Shown: positions 7,870 to 17,236 of the stretch, in pieces
How the letters are laid out: the number at the start of each line of letters is the position of its first letter
How positions within the stretch are numbered: the stretch's first letter is position 1
Source of the DNA: Rhodococcus_D sp039923155
GTDB taxonomy: Bacteria; Actinomycetota; Actinomycetes; Mycobacteriales; Mycobacteriaceae
Direction of reading: 5' to 3'
Assembly (NCBI GenBank): GCA_039923155.1
Contig: JBDTDI010000175.1
Span: 1 to 24,107, forward strand
DNA length: 24,107 nt
The notes under the pieces: model-generated
What the model was told of the DNA's origin: nothing
Seen by the model: the letters and a program-made list of their open reading frames with translations, nothing else
Database searches by the model: none
Made by a program: the position numbers and the translations under genes

Positions 7870-8375
7870 GTGAGCGCGAACCTCGGTCTGCTCGCGGTCG
7901 TCGGCCTGATGTTCTCCTGCGGGGTCTACCTGCTGGTGGAGCGCAGCGTGACGCGGGTGCTGCTGGGTGTCCTGCTCATGGGTAACGCGGTCAACCTGCT
8001 GCTGCTCACCGCGGGCGGAGGTGACGGCGAACCCGTCTTCGTGCGGAGCGATGGCGGCACCGATGCCCCTGGACGCTTCGCCGACCCGCTGGCGCAGGCG
8101 ATGATCCTCACCGCCATCGTCATCACGATGGGGCTGGCGGCGTTCGTGCTCGCCCTCGGCTACCGCGCCTTCACCCTGCTCACCCAGGACCGGATCGCCG
8201 ACGACCCCGAGGACGCGAAGGTCGGCGACCGCACGGTCGCCGACGCCCCCGACCGGGACCGCTCCGACGACCCGGTCACTGGGGAGCCCGGCCCGGGCGG
8301 CGACGCCTACGGTCCCACCGACCTCGGCGCCAAGCCGCCTGACGTTCCGCGTCGCCGAGCCGCCCGGACGCCGTC

Positions 8376-8379
<4 letters not shown>
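7870..8379 (+). CDS. mrpC: Na+/H+ antiporter subunit C (NuoK-like)
   Basis: Small membrane subunit homologous to NuoK of complex I. Three hydrophobic helices are visible: LGLLAVVGLMFSCGVYLLVE (about 5-24), VLLGVLLMGNAVNLLLLTAG (about 30-49) and PLAQAMILTAIVITMGLAAFVLAL (about 75-98), the last with the typical DPLAQAMILTAIVI block. About 60 hydrophilic, acidic and Pro-containing residues follow, longer than the usual MrpC. GTG 7870 was chosen because it fits the family N-terminus; a longer in-frame start would overlap mrpA. The stop overlaps mrpD by 4 nt. Confidence 0.93.
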
Positions 8380-9961
<1,582 letters not shown>

Positions 9962-9965
<4 letters not shown>

Positions 9966-10528
9966 CCCGCACCCAGGCCCACGAGCTGGGTGTGCTGACC
10001 TGGTTGACGGCCGTGTGGGTGTTGTTGTGGGGCAGCTTGTCCTGGGCGAACGTGATCACCGGGGTGGGGGTCGCGGTGGCGATCCGGGTCCTGCTGCCGC
10101 TGCCCACGGTGCGCACGGAAGGGCGGGTGCACCTGCCCACCCTCGTGCGGTTGGTGGTGGTCGTGTCCTGGGACCTGGTCGTCTCCAGCGTGCAGGTGCT
10201 CGTGCTGGTGCTGCGCCCCGGGCCGCTCGGCATGGACGTGTCCAACGCTGTCGTGCGCAGCCACCTGCGGGTGCGCTCCAACCTGGTGCTCGCCCTGCTC
10301 GCCGACGTGATCACCCTGGTGCCCGGCAGCATGGTGCTGGACATCGACCAGCGGGCGCGGGTCATCACCACCCACGTGCTTGACGTGCGCAGTGACGCCG
10401 ACATCGAGCGGTTCCAGCGCAAGGTGACCCAGCTGGAGGATCTGTTCATCGGGGCGTTCGAGGCGCTCGTGGTGGCGGTGGAGGTCGATCCGGACGACAC
10501 CCCGGCCGAGCGGGAGGAGACCCGGTGA
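9962..10528 (+). CDS. mrpE: Na+/H+ antiporter subunit E
   Basis: MrpE/MnhE membrane subunit of 188 residues. An N-terminal hydrophobic pair (LGVLTWLTAVWVLLWGSLSWANVITGVGVAVAIRVLL) is followed by the conserved block with SWDLVVSSVQVLVLVLRPGP, a set of residues around RSNLVLALLADVITLVPGSMVLDID and the LDVRSDADIERF cytoplasmic segment typical of the family. It has no counterpart in complex I and is needed for assembly or function of the antiporter in studied systems. GTG start overlaps the mrpD stop; its stop overlaps mrpF. Confidence 0.93.
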
Positions 10529-10857
10529 CGGTGGTGGCGGTCGTCGTCGGGGTGCTGCTCACCGCGGCGGCGGCGCTCGGCCTGGTCCGGGTGCTGCGCG
10601 GCCCCAGCTCGCTGGACCGCCTCGTCGCGATCGACCTCGTGGTCGCGGTGGCCGTGTGTGCGCTCGCCGCGTTCGCCGGTCTCACCGGCAGCTCGAGGCC
10701 GATCCCCGCCGTGCTGGCCCTGACCCTGGTCGGCTTCGTCGGGTCGGTGAGCGTGGCGCGGTTCCGGGTGCCCGACACCGAGGGTGACACCGGAGCTGCG
10801 GGGTCGGGGACCGCTCCGTCGGGGGCCGGCCCCACCGGTCCGGGGCCGACGTCGTGA
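10525..10857 (+). CDS. mrpF: Na+/H+ antiporter subunit F
   Basis: MrpF/MnhF subunit, 110 residues, three hydrophobic helices: VVAVVVGVLLTAAAALGLVRVL, then the hallmark RGPSSLDRLVAIDLVVAVAVCALAAFAG, then IPAVLALTLVGFVGSVSVARF. A hydrophilic Gly/Pro/Thr-rich C-terminal tail of about 25 residues follows and probably contributes little. GTG 10525 overlaps the mrpE stop; the TGA overlaps mrpG by 4 nt. Confidence 0.93.
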   Translation: MTVVAVVVGVLLTAAAALGLVRVLRGPSSLDRLVAIDLVVAVAVCALAAFAGLTGSSRPIPAVLALTLVGFVGSVSVARFRVPDTEGDTGAAGSGTAPSGAGPTGPGPTS

Positions 10858-11141
10858 CGGGCGTGTACACGGTGGTCGCCGCCGTGCTGCTGATCGCCGG
10901 TGCGGTGCTCGCGCTGACCGCAGCCATCGGCGTGCTGCGCCTGCCCGACACGCTGTCCCGCATGCACGCCACGACCAAGCCGCAGACCCTGGGCCTGCTG
11001 CTCGTGCTGGCGGGCACGGCGCTGCTGCTGCGTGGGGGCACCGCGACCGGGATGCTGCTGCTGGCCGCGCTGTTCCAGCTGCTCACCGCCCCGGTGATCG
11101 CCCAGCGGCTCGGTCGGGTGGTGCAGCGGGAGCGCAGGTGA
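10854..11141 (+). CDS. mrpG: Na+/H+ antiporter subunit G
   Basis: MrpG/MnhG subunit, 95 residues and three helices. The family block IGVLRLPDTLSRMHATTKPQTLGLLLVLAG (about 25-54) is clear. It ends the operon: the next gene (sortase-like) is convergent 24 bp away. I see no strong hairpin in that gap, so termination may be factor dependent. With MrpA-B, C, D, E and F all present, the complex is complete. Confidence 0.94.
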   Translation: MTGVYTVVAAVLLIAGAVLALTAAIGVLRLPDTLSRMHATTKPQTLGLLLVLAGTALLLRGGTATGMLLLAALFQLLTAPVIAQRLGRVVQRERR

Positions 11142-11165
11142 GCAGCGTCCGTGCGTGGTGCAGGA

Positions 11166-11942
11166 TCAGGTCTGGACCGAGGACGCCAGGTAGGCGTCGA
11201 CGATGATGTTGTAGTCGGCGTCGACACCGCCGGACACCGCGCAGGTGATGAGCACGACGCGGTTGGGGGTGTTGGCCATCAGCGACTCGACGTTGCCGGC
11301 CTTCATCTTGTCGACGGCGAAGGCGCGGGTCACCGTGTAGGTCAGCCTCCCGTGGGCGGTGGTCAGCACGATCGTGGAACCGTCGAGGTTGGTGACCGGG
11401 AAGGTCGGCACCCCGTTCTGCAGCTGCGGGTCGGCGCCCGTCACCTGGGTCATGGCTCGTTCGGAGAGGGCGTTGAACACCAGCGGGGCCTTCGACCAGG
11501 AGTGCCCGAGGATGTAGCTGGTGCCCCCGGAGCTGCTGCCCGGGGCGACACCGAAGTCCGACTCCACCCAGCAGACGGTGTGGTACTGGTCGCCAGGGGG
11601 GTCCAGCGGGCGAAAGTAGGGCATCGAGCACACCGAGGCGTCGATGACGAACCCCGGGCCCTGCATGTGGAACGTCGTGGGCGCCGCCGGCGTGACCAGC
11701 TCGTGCGGGGGCGGGGGCGGGGGCGGTGTCGGTGTCGGGGTCGGCGGTGTGGCCCGGGTGGTGGTGGGCGCGGGACGGGGGGTCGTGGGCGCGGGCCGCG
11801 GGGTGGGGACGCTGGTGCGCACGGTCGCCGCGGCCGCAACCGGGGTGGGCGTTGTCGTGCTGCAGGCACCCAGGCCCATGACCAGGCTGAGCCCACCGAA
11901 CAGCGACACGACGGTTCGTGCGGCCCGCTCTCGCACCGGCAT
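11166..11942 (-). CDS. Sortase-fold lipoprotein (class E/F-like), Pro/Thr stalk
   Basis: Predicted envelope-anchored sortase homologue, 258 residues. An Arg-containing n-region and hydrophobic helix end in a lipobox LGAC (Cys27), then a Thr/Pro-rich stalk of about 50 residues with eight consecutive Pro (73-79 region). The sortase domain runs from about residue 90 to the end, with YILGHSW (His147) and VVLITC (Cys234). The usual third residue, an Arg a few residues after the Cys, is absent: none of the 24 residues after Cys234 is Arg (checked in the DNA). Activity as a transpeptidase is therefore uncertain. ATG 11942 is used; GTG 11936 has GGGGA upstream and is equally plausible. No pilin or LPxTG-type substrate gene is adjacent. 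Confidence 0.8.
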   Translation of the reverse strand: MPVRERAARTVVSLFGGLSLVMGLGACSTTTPTPVAAAATVRTSVPTPRPAPTTPRPAPTTTRATPPTPTPTPPPPPPPHELVTPAAPTTFHMQGPGFVIDASVCSMPYFRPLDPPGDQYHTVCWVESDFGVAPGSSSGGTSYILGHSWSKAPLVFNALSERAMTQVTGADPQLQNGVPTFPVTNLDGSTIVLTTAHGRLTYTVTRAFAVDKMKAGNVESLMANTPNRVVLITCAVSGGVDADYNIIVDAYLASSVQT

Positions 11943-12016
11943 CCCCAATTTATCGGCCAAGCTGAACGCCGCTGAGCGTAGGCGCGCGCAGGCCCGCGTC
12001 GCGTCCCCCGTTCGGG

Positions 12017-12988
12017 TCAGGCCCCGGTGACGAGGCGGGCCAGCAGGTGTCGCAGACGGCGTTGCTGTTGCGCGGTCAGGTCGGCGAGCACCGCGCCCTC
12101 GACCTCGTGCGCCACCGCCGCCGCCTTGGGTAGCAGCTGCTGCGCCCGAGTCAGCATGTGCAGCAGGTGGATCCGACGGTCCTCGGGTGCGCGACGCCGC
12201 TCGATCAGGCCCAGCCCCTGCAGGTCGTCGACCATCTGCACCACGGTGGGGCCGCTGACCCCGATGTAGCGGGACAGCTCCGCCTGGGTGATGGGTCCGG
12301 CGGCGTCGAGGATGCTGAGCAGACCGAAGTGGCGGGGCTCCAGCGACCACGGCGTGAGGGCCTCGAGGAGCTCGCGGTGCATCCGGGCGTGGGCCCGTCC
12401 GACGAGGAAGCCCAGGGTGTGGTGCAGCTCGGGCAGCAGGTCCGTGGGCAGCTCGTCGGACACCAGCTCGTGCAACAGGCTGCTCAGCTCCGTCTGCTCG
12501 TCGGCGCTCAACCCCGTGGCGAGCCCGGCGCCGAGCCGTCGCAGGTGCACGTCCCAGTCCGTCACGGCCCTGGTTCCGGACGGCGTCCGGACCAGCGCGT
12601 AGGAGCGCCGGTCGGTCGGGTTGCGGACCCGCTCGACGAGGCCGCCCGCCGCCAGTCCCGACGCCACCGAGGCCATCGTGGTGCGGCTGACCCCGGTGGC
12701 TCGGGCCAGCTGCTGCTGGGTGCGGCTGCTCGAGCCGTTGGGGTTGCCCGCGCAGTCCAGGGCGAGCAGCGCCGCGTAGGCGTGCACGTCCAGGCCCGCA
12801 GGCAGCACCTCCGCGGCCACCGTCCTCCTGCGGGCCACTGCGCGCCACAACAGGTGCCCAGTCAGCTCCCGCAGCGCGGGCATGAGGACGAAGTCGGTGC
12901 CCACGGCGGGGGGCGAGGTGGCGGGCGAGGTGGAGGGCGAGGTGGAGGGCGAGGTGGAGGGCACAGACGGCGGCAGGACGGTGCCCAC
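12017..12988 (-). CDS. Tandem-domain MarR-family transcriptional regulator
   Basis: Contains two MarR winged-helix units in one chain of 323 residues. Unit 1 (about 35-165) includes SSSRTQQQLARATGVSRTTMASVASGLAAGGLVERVRNPTDRRSYALV; unit 2 (about 185-320) includes GPITQAELSRYIGVSGPTVVQMVDDLQGLGLIERRRAPEDRRIHLL. Each has helix-turn-helix and a wing with DRR. Standard MarR proteins are 140-160-residue homodimers, so this is either an intramolecular pseudo-dimer or can contact two operators. GTG 12988 is chosen because a perfect AGGAGGTGATC Shine-Dalgarno lies 8 nt before it; GTG 13009 precedes that site. The N-terminus carries a Ser-Thr-Ser-Pro repeat. It is divergent from a DHA2 exporter, which it probably represses. 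Confidence 0.88.
   Translation of the reverse strand: MGTVLPPSVPSTSPSTSPSTSPATSPPAVGTDFVLMPALRELTGHLLWRAVARRRTVAAEVLPAGLDVHAYAALLALDCAGNPNGSSSRTQQQLARATGVSRTTMASVASGLAAGGLVERVRNPTDRRSYALVRTPSGTRAVTDWDVHLRRLGAGLATGLSADEQTELSSLLHELVSDELPTDLLPELHHTLGFLVGRAHARMHRELLEALTPWSLEPRHFGLLSILDAAGPITQAELSRYIGVSGPTVVQMVDDLQGLGLIERRRAPEDRRIHLLHMLTRAQQLLPKAAAVAHEVEGAVLADLTAQQQRRLRHLLARLVTGA
12911..12958. repeat. Four 12-bp tandem repeats coding STSP units
   Basis: The unit GGGCGAGGTGGA (plus strand) occurs four times, the first copy with C at the last base. On the minus strand it codes Ser-Thr-Ser-Pro repeats near the N-terminus of the MarR protein. Because 12 is a multiple of 3, copy-number changes would keep the frame and change tail length. 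Confidence 0.85.
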
Positions 12989-13032
12989 GCCGATCACCTC
13001 CTCGCCCACTTGACCCGTTGCGGTTGCGGCGT

Positions 13033-13060
13033 ACTCTACCGCAGGGTAATCGTTAGGTAG
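13033..13060. promoter_or_regulatory. Candidate MarR operator and overlapping divergent promoters
   Basis: Three TACC/GGTA half sites lie together: TACC at 13037-13040, GGTA at 13045-13048 (palindrome with a 4-nt centre GCAG) and GGTA at 13056-13059. On the minus strand TAGAGT (13038-13033) is a plausible -10 for the MarR gene, and on the plus strand TTGCGG (13024-13029), 17 bp, TAATCG (13047-13052) is a possible exporter promoter. A regulator bound here would cover both. The assignment is inference. Confidence 0.4.
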
Positions 13061-13125
13061 TTGATGATCTCTGGGTCACCGTGGTTGTCGCGCTCGATCC
13101 CCTGCCCCTGAACCGAGGAGTGCTC

Positions 13126-14802
13126 ATGGCCGCCAAGTGGTGGACCCTGGTCGCCGTCTGCACCGGTGTCTTCATCCTGCTGCTCGACATCACGATCGTG
13201 AACGTGGCGCTGCCTGCCATCCAGGTGCAGTTCGGTGCGTCCCTGTCGGATCTGCAGTGGGTCATCGACGCCTACGCCCTCTCCCTGGCCGCGCTGCTGC
13301 TGACCGCGGGTTCGTTGGCCGACCTGTACGGCCGCAAGCTGGTGTTCATCGTCGGCACGGGCCTGTTCGCGATCGGGTCTGCGTTGTGCGGAGCGGCCCC
13401 CTCCGTGCTCTTCCTGTCGATCGCCAGAGCCGCGCAGGGCATCGGCGGGGCCGCCATGTTCGCCACCGCGCTGGCCCTGCTCTCCAGCGCCTTCTCCGGC
13501 AAGGAGCGCGGTGTGGCGTTCGGCGCGTTCGGAGCGACCACCGGGGTGGCGGTGGCCATCGGCCCCGTGCTCGGTGGGGCGCTCACCAGCGGGTTGTCCT
13601 GGCGCTGGATCTTCTTCGTCAACATCCCGATCTGCCTGGTCGCCGCGCTGGTCACGGTGGCCAAGGTGACGGAGTCCCGCGACCCCAGGGCCGGCCGACC
13701 CGACTGGTGGGGCTTCGTCACCTTCTCCGCCTCGCTGGGCCTGCTGGTCTACGGGCTGATCGAGGCCGGTCGCAAGAGCTTCAGCGACGCTCCGGTGCTG
13801 GCGAGCCTGGTGGGCTCCGCCGTGCTCATGGCGCTGTTCGTCGTCCTCGAGCTGCGCCGGCCCGACCCGATGTTCGACCTCGGCCTGCTGCGCAAGCCGA
13901 CGTTCCTCGGCGGGTCCCTTGCTGCGTTCGGGGTCTCGGCGTCGGTGTTCTCGCTGCTCGCCTACCTGATCATCTACGTGCAGAACGTGCTGGGCTACTC
14001 CGCGGTGGGGGCCGGGGTGCGGTTCCTCTTCCTCTCCGGCGCCTCGTTCGTGGCCGCGACGGTCGCGGGCAAGCTCAGCAGCTCGGTGCCGGTGAAGTGG
14101 TTGATCGGGCCGGGCTTCCTCGTCCTCGGCGTGGGGCTGGCGTTGCTGCTCCGCGTCGACGCGACGTCGTCGTGGACGGTGCTCATCCCGGGTCTCACCG
14201 TGGCCGGCATCGGAATCGGCATGATCAACCCGCCGCTGGCCTCCACCGCGGTCGGCGTGGTGACCCCGGACCGGGCCGGCATGGCCTCGGGCATCAACTC
14301 CACCTTCCGTCAGGTCGGTATCGCCACCGGGATCGCGGCCCTGGGCTCGATCTTCGCCCACCGGGTGGCGTCCGGGATCTCCAGCCAGCTGGCCGGCACC
14401 CCGGCTGAGGGCCGTTCGGAGCAGATCGCGACTGCGGTCACCGGCGGGCAGATCCAGCGGGCGAGTGCCGCCGCACCGGCCGCGCTGCGCGAGCAGATCA
14501 CCCGGGCGGCAACCACCAGCTACGTCGACGCCCTCGACCACATCACGCTGATCGCCACCGTCATCGCCTTCGTCGCCGGCGTGCTCAGCCTGGGGCTCAT
14601 CCGCGCCAAGGACTTCGAGATCGGTGGGGGTGCGCCGCCCGACGCCGGCGCCGAGGCGAGCAAGCCGCCCCAGGAGTCGTCGACGAACAAGGTTCCCAGC
14701 CCCGAGGACATGGTGGTGCACGGTCGTCACGCGGCTGGCGCGGCGAGCGCCGTGGTCGACGTCGAGCGCGGGGCGGAACCCGAGGGCGCGCCTGCACGGT
14801 AG
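13126..14802 (+). CDS. MFS transporter, DHA2 (EmrB/QacA-type) multidrug exporter
   Basis: Proton-driven drug efflux permease, 558 residues with about 14 hydrophobic segments. Motifs: LLLDITIVNVALPAI with the DHA-type Asp21, GSLADLYGRKLVF (63-74, motif A), RAAQGIGGAAMF (101-112, motif B), and GPVLGGALTSGLSWRWIFFVNIP (146-168, motif C region). A hydrophilic tail of about 60 residues follows the last helix. ATG 13126 is chosen because CGAGGAG lies about 5 nt before it and the protein then begins immediately at the first helix; an upstream in-frame GTG at 13081 gives an unlikely extension. Divergent from the tandem MarR gene, a common efflux pair; substrate cannot be read from sequence. Confidence 0.93.
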   Translation: MAAKWWTLVAVCTGVFILLLDITIVNVALPAIQVQFGASLSDLQWVIDAYALSLAALLLTAGSLADLYGRKLVFIVGTGLFAIGSALCGAAPSVLFLSIARAAQGIGGAAMFATALALLSSAFSGKERGVAFGAFGATTGVAVAIGPVLGGALTSGLSWRWIFFVNIPICLVAALVTVAKVTESRDPRAGRPDWWGFVTFSASLGLLVYGLIEAGRKSFSDAPVLASLVGSAVLMALFVVLELRRPDPMFDLGLLRKPTFLGGSLAAFGVSASVFSLLAYLIIYVQNVLGYSAVGAGVRFLFLSGASFVAATVAGKLSSSVPVKWLIGPGFLVLGVGLALLLRVDATSSWTVLIPGLTVAGIGIGMINPPLASTAVGVVTPDRAGMASGINSTFRQVGIATGIAALGSIFAHRVASGISSQLAGTPAEGRSEQIATAVTGGQIQRASAAAPAALREQITRAATTSYVDALDHITLIATVIAFVAGVLSLGLIRAKDFEIGGGAPPDAGAEASKPPQESSTNKVPSPEDMVVHGRHAAGAASAVVDVERGAEPEGAPAR

Positions 14803-14812
14803 GGGGCCGTGC
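14794..14812. terminator. Possible bidirectional hairpin between convergent genes
   Basis: GCACGG (14794-14799), 7-nt loop, CCGTGC (14807-14812). It overlaps the stop codons of the exporter (14800-14802, in the loop) and of the convergent 102-aa gene. No U-tract on either side, so a weak or Rho-assisted terminator at most. Confidence 0.4.
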
Positions 14813-15120
14813 TACCCGCTCGCGCCAACCTCCGTGGGCACCAGTGGCATGTTGTTGGCCCACCCGGTGCGGGCGGTGATCGTGACGTCACGGCCCTGGT
14901 GCACGGTGACGGTCACGCGCCCGGTGCCCAGCTGTGCCGCGAATCCCTTGTAGCGGATGAAGGTCTCCACCACGTGCTCTCCCGCGTCGACCGGCACGGC
15001 CACCTCCTGCTTCCACTGCGCGTCGTGCTCAGTCCCGTCGATGCGCACGAAGGGTCGGGCCCACGGCAGCAGGACGGCAGCGCTCACCCAGTGGGGTGAC
15101 GCGGTGACCAGGATGTTCAC
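14812..15120 (-). CDS. Hypothetical protein, 102 aa, family not recognised
   Basis: I do not recognise this protein. It starts VNILVTASPHWVSAAVLLPW and has alternating hydrophobic/polar stretches such as FVRIDGTEH, VAVPVDAGEHVVETFIRYKG and VTVTVHQGRDVTITARTGW, suggesting a small beta-sandwich. There is no signal peptide, membrane helix or cysteine cluster. The GTG at 15120 has TGGAG about 3 nt upstream; an upstream extension in the same frame reads as a shadow of the next gene. Codon choice is strongly G/C-ending like its neighbours. It is convergent with the exporter (9-bp gap) and divergent from the HNH gene. The 157-bp gap 15121-15277 holds only a possible promoter for each side. Confidence 0.7.
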   Translation of the reverse strand: MNILVTASPHWVSAAVLLPWARPFVRIDGTEHDAQWKQEVAVPVDAGEHVVETFIRYKGFAAQLGTGRVTVTVHQGRDVTITARTGWANNMPLVPTEVGASG

Positions 15121-15264
15121 GGCTCCAGTGTGCAGTGCTTCATCATGGCGTTCAGTGTGGGATGCGCCAATCCCAGCTGGCCGGGGGGCTGCAGAAGGAT
15201 CCCCGCGCTTGGTTCCGATGACCAGCAGCCCGATCGTTCCCCCGTTTCCGTCGGGGTCTGGGTT

Positions 15265-15270
15265 TAGCGT
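15265..15270 (+). promoter_or_regulatory. -10-like hexamer TAGCGT before the DUF222/HNH gene
   Basis: TAGCGT ends 7 nt before ATG 15278, fitting a leaderless transcript. The same hexamer is found 6 nt before the nuoB-like gene. No good -35 seen. Confidence 0.45.
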
Positions 15271-15277
15271 CGGGCCC

Positions 15278-16792
15278 ATGATCACCTCCCCGCCCCGGAC
15301 GCCTTCGGTGGTGCTGGCTGCCCTGGCGGTGGCGGGTCGGGCGGAGTCGGCGGCGGTCGCAGCGAAGCTGGCCCTGGCCCACGAGGTCGTGGGCGACGGC
15401 GACGGCGACGGCGACGAGGAGTTCGCCGCCTGCGAGGTCGCTGCCGCCCGGTCGATTTCCAGCACAGCGGCGAAGAACCTGGCCCACCTCGGTGACGTGC
15501 TGGCCCACCGGCTGCCCCGGGTGCGGGCCACCCTGCAGCGCGGTGACCTGGACCTGGTGCGGGCCAGGGCCATCATCGACCGCACCCAAAACATCGACGA
15601 CCCGTTCCTGCTCGCCAGGGCCGAAGGGCGCATCCTCGACCACGTCCTGGTCCCCGGGCGGTGCGTGACCCGCGGGCAGACCGAGGCCGCCGCCGACCGG
15701 TGCGTGGACCTGCGCCCCGACCTCGATGCATGTCCAGCGTCTACGGCTCGCTGCCCGCCGCCGACGGCGCCGCCGTGGACACCGCCCTGCGGGTCATGGC
15801 CACGGGAGTGTGCGGGGCCTACCCGCGCACCATGGACCAACCCCGCGCCGACTCATTGACCGCCTGGGCCGCCGGACGCACCACCCTGCGGTGCACCTGC
15901 GGGTCCCCCGACTGCCCCGACACCGACAACACCAAGTCGGGGTCGGGGGGCGGGGGCGGGGTCGGGGCGCCACCGCCCCGTCATCCAGGTCGTCGTCGAC
16001 GCCGCCGTCCTGCTCGGCACCACCGACCTGCCCGGGGTCCTGGCCCGCCACGCCGTCATCGACCCCGAGCAGGTGCGCACCCTCGCCGCCGACGCCCGCT
16101 GGCAACGCCTCATCACCCACCACGGTGTGCCGATCCACCTGGGCCGCCTGATGAATCCCGGCACCGCGCCCGACACGCCGCAGTCGCTGCGCTACACCCC
16201 GTCGGAGCGACTCGCCGCCCTCGTCCGCACCCGCGACTTCTCGTGTCCCTTCCCCGGGTGCACCTCCCCCGCCGCCACCGCCGACCTCGACCACGTCATC
16301 CCGTTCAACAAGATCCACCCCCACCACGGGGGCCGCACCGTGGCCGCCAACCTGGCGTGCCTGTGCCGCTGGCACCACCGCGCCAAGACCGACCGGGTCT
16401 GGAACGCCACCATGGACCCCGACGCAACCCAACACTGGACCGGACCCCACGACCAACACCTGCACTCCGTGCCCGGCGGCATGCCCCCCACCGGGCACGG
16501 ACCACCCGGCACCGCCGCACCCGTCCTGCCCCCGAAACCGGGAACTCCCGCGCGGGTCGTCGCCCCCGACGACGACCCACCCGATGACCACCCACCCGAC
16601 CGGTTCACCCCCGACGGACACTGGGCCGAGGACCCGTTCACGGGCGCGGATCTCGACGCCCTCGAAGCGCTCATCGACGCAGACCAGCACCAACACACAA
16701 GAGTCGTCGGCGCCGCCGCGACGCCGGCCCAACGACCACCACCACCGCCGGTGGCGCGCACCGACCCCGACGACGACCCGCCACCGTTCTGA
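15278..16792 (+). pseudogene. DUF222/HNH endonuclease family (13E12-type) gene with two compensating frameshifts
   Basis: Member of the multicopy actinobacterial DUF222-HNH family (called 13E12 repeat proteins in mycobacteria). Part 1, frame of 15278 to about 15727: MITSPPRTPSVVLAALAVAG to CVDLRPDLD. Part 2, one frame back, from 15730: MSSVYGSLPAADGAAVDTAL to TDNTKSGSG. Part 3, original frame from about 15968 to TGA 16792: RPVIQVVVDAAVLLGTTDLPG, SCPFPGCTSPAATADLDHVIPFN and NLACLCRWHHRAKTD (the HNH motif). The first break is explained by one missing G (GAT-GC-ATG where family sense needs GAT-GGC-ATG at 15725-15732); the second by one extra G in the G-rich run 15938-15967. Unshifted translation stops after 193 residues. 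Either a recent pseudogene or two sequencing errors; catalytic residues of part 3 are intact. Confidence 0.85.
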
Positions 16793-16855
16793 CATTCACG
16801 GTACGACCCGCGATGATCCCAGCGCCGGAGTCGTCGTAACGCCCCGATCAACGGA

Positions 16856-17236
16856 TCACCCCAGCGGCGGGGGGACCCCCTTGATCAGGGCTCCGAGCAC
16901 GTCCCGCTCGGCGACCAGCTCGGCGGTGGCGGTGCGCCCCTGGGCGTCGATCCCCGGGTAGTCGTAGGCCGGAGACCAGTGCAGGGCGTCGAATGGGCAC
17001 ACGTCGACGCATATTCCGCAGAACATGCACGCACCGAAGTCGATCGTGAAGCGGGTGAGCACCGGCCGGGCGCGTCCTCGGGAGCGGCCGGCACCGTCGC
17101 GCTCCGGCTGCTCGGTGGTGGAGGTGATGTGGATGCACCAGTCCGGACACTCCCGCGCGCAGATCATGCACGCCGTACAGCTGGCTTCGAGCAGAGCGAT
17201 GACCCCTCGCGCGCGGTCGGGCACCGGGGCACTCAT
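16856..17236 (-). CDS. NuoI-like 2[4Fe-4S] ferredoxin-type subunit
   Basis: Short electron-transfer protein of 126 residues with two classical [4Fe-4S] motifs: CTACMICARECP (Cys20, 23, 26, 30) and CMFCGICVDVCP (Cys70, 73, 76, 80), the arrangement of NuoI and related hydrogenase subunits. The segment after the second motif (FDALHWSPAYDYPGIDAQGR) resembles the NuoI continuation EAI.l...YEla. No N-terminal membrane helix. Last gene of a three-gene operon; its ATG overlaps the NuoC-like stop (ATGA). A stand-alone ferredoxin is the alternative reading, but the NuoC and NuoB partners argue for a complex I-type module. Confidence 0.85.
   Translation of the reverse strand: MSAPVPDRARGVIALLEASCTACMICARECPDWCIHITSTTEQPERDGAGRSRGRARPVLTRFTIDFGACMFCGICVDVCPFDALHWSPAYDYPGIDAQGRTATAELVAERDVLGALIKGVPPPLG

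Noticed and set aside
11142..11165. Search for a terminator between convergent mrpG and the sortase-like gene
   Set aside because: No stem longer than a few base pairs is visible in the 24-bp gap.
11151..11975. Plus-strand frame opposite the sortase-like gene
   Set aside because: Gly/Arg/His-rich shadow; the minus strand has lipobox, stalk and sortase motifs.
15391..15417. GACGGC hexamer repeats coding Gly-Asp units in the DUF222 gene
   Set aside because: Short in-frame low-complexity stretch of a kind common in this family; no sign of a separate element.
15938..15967. G-run considered as a programmed frameshift site
   Set aside because: The paired upstream shift is a simple one-base loss with no slippery heptamer or visible downstream structure; mutation or sequencing error explains both better.
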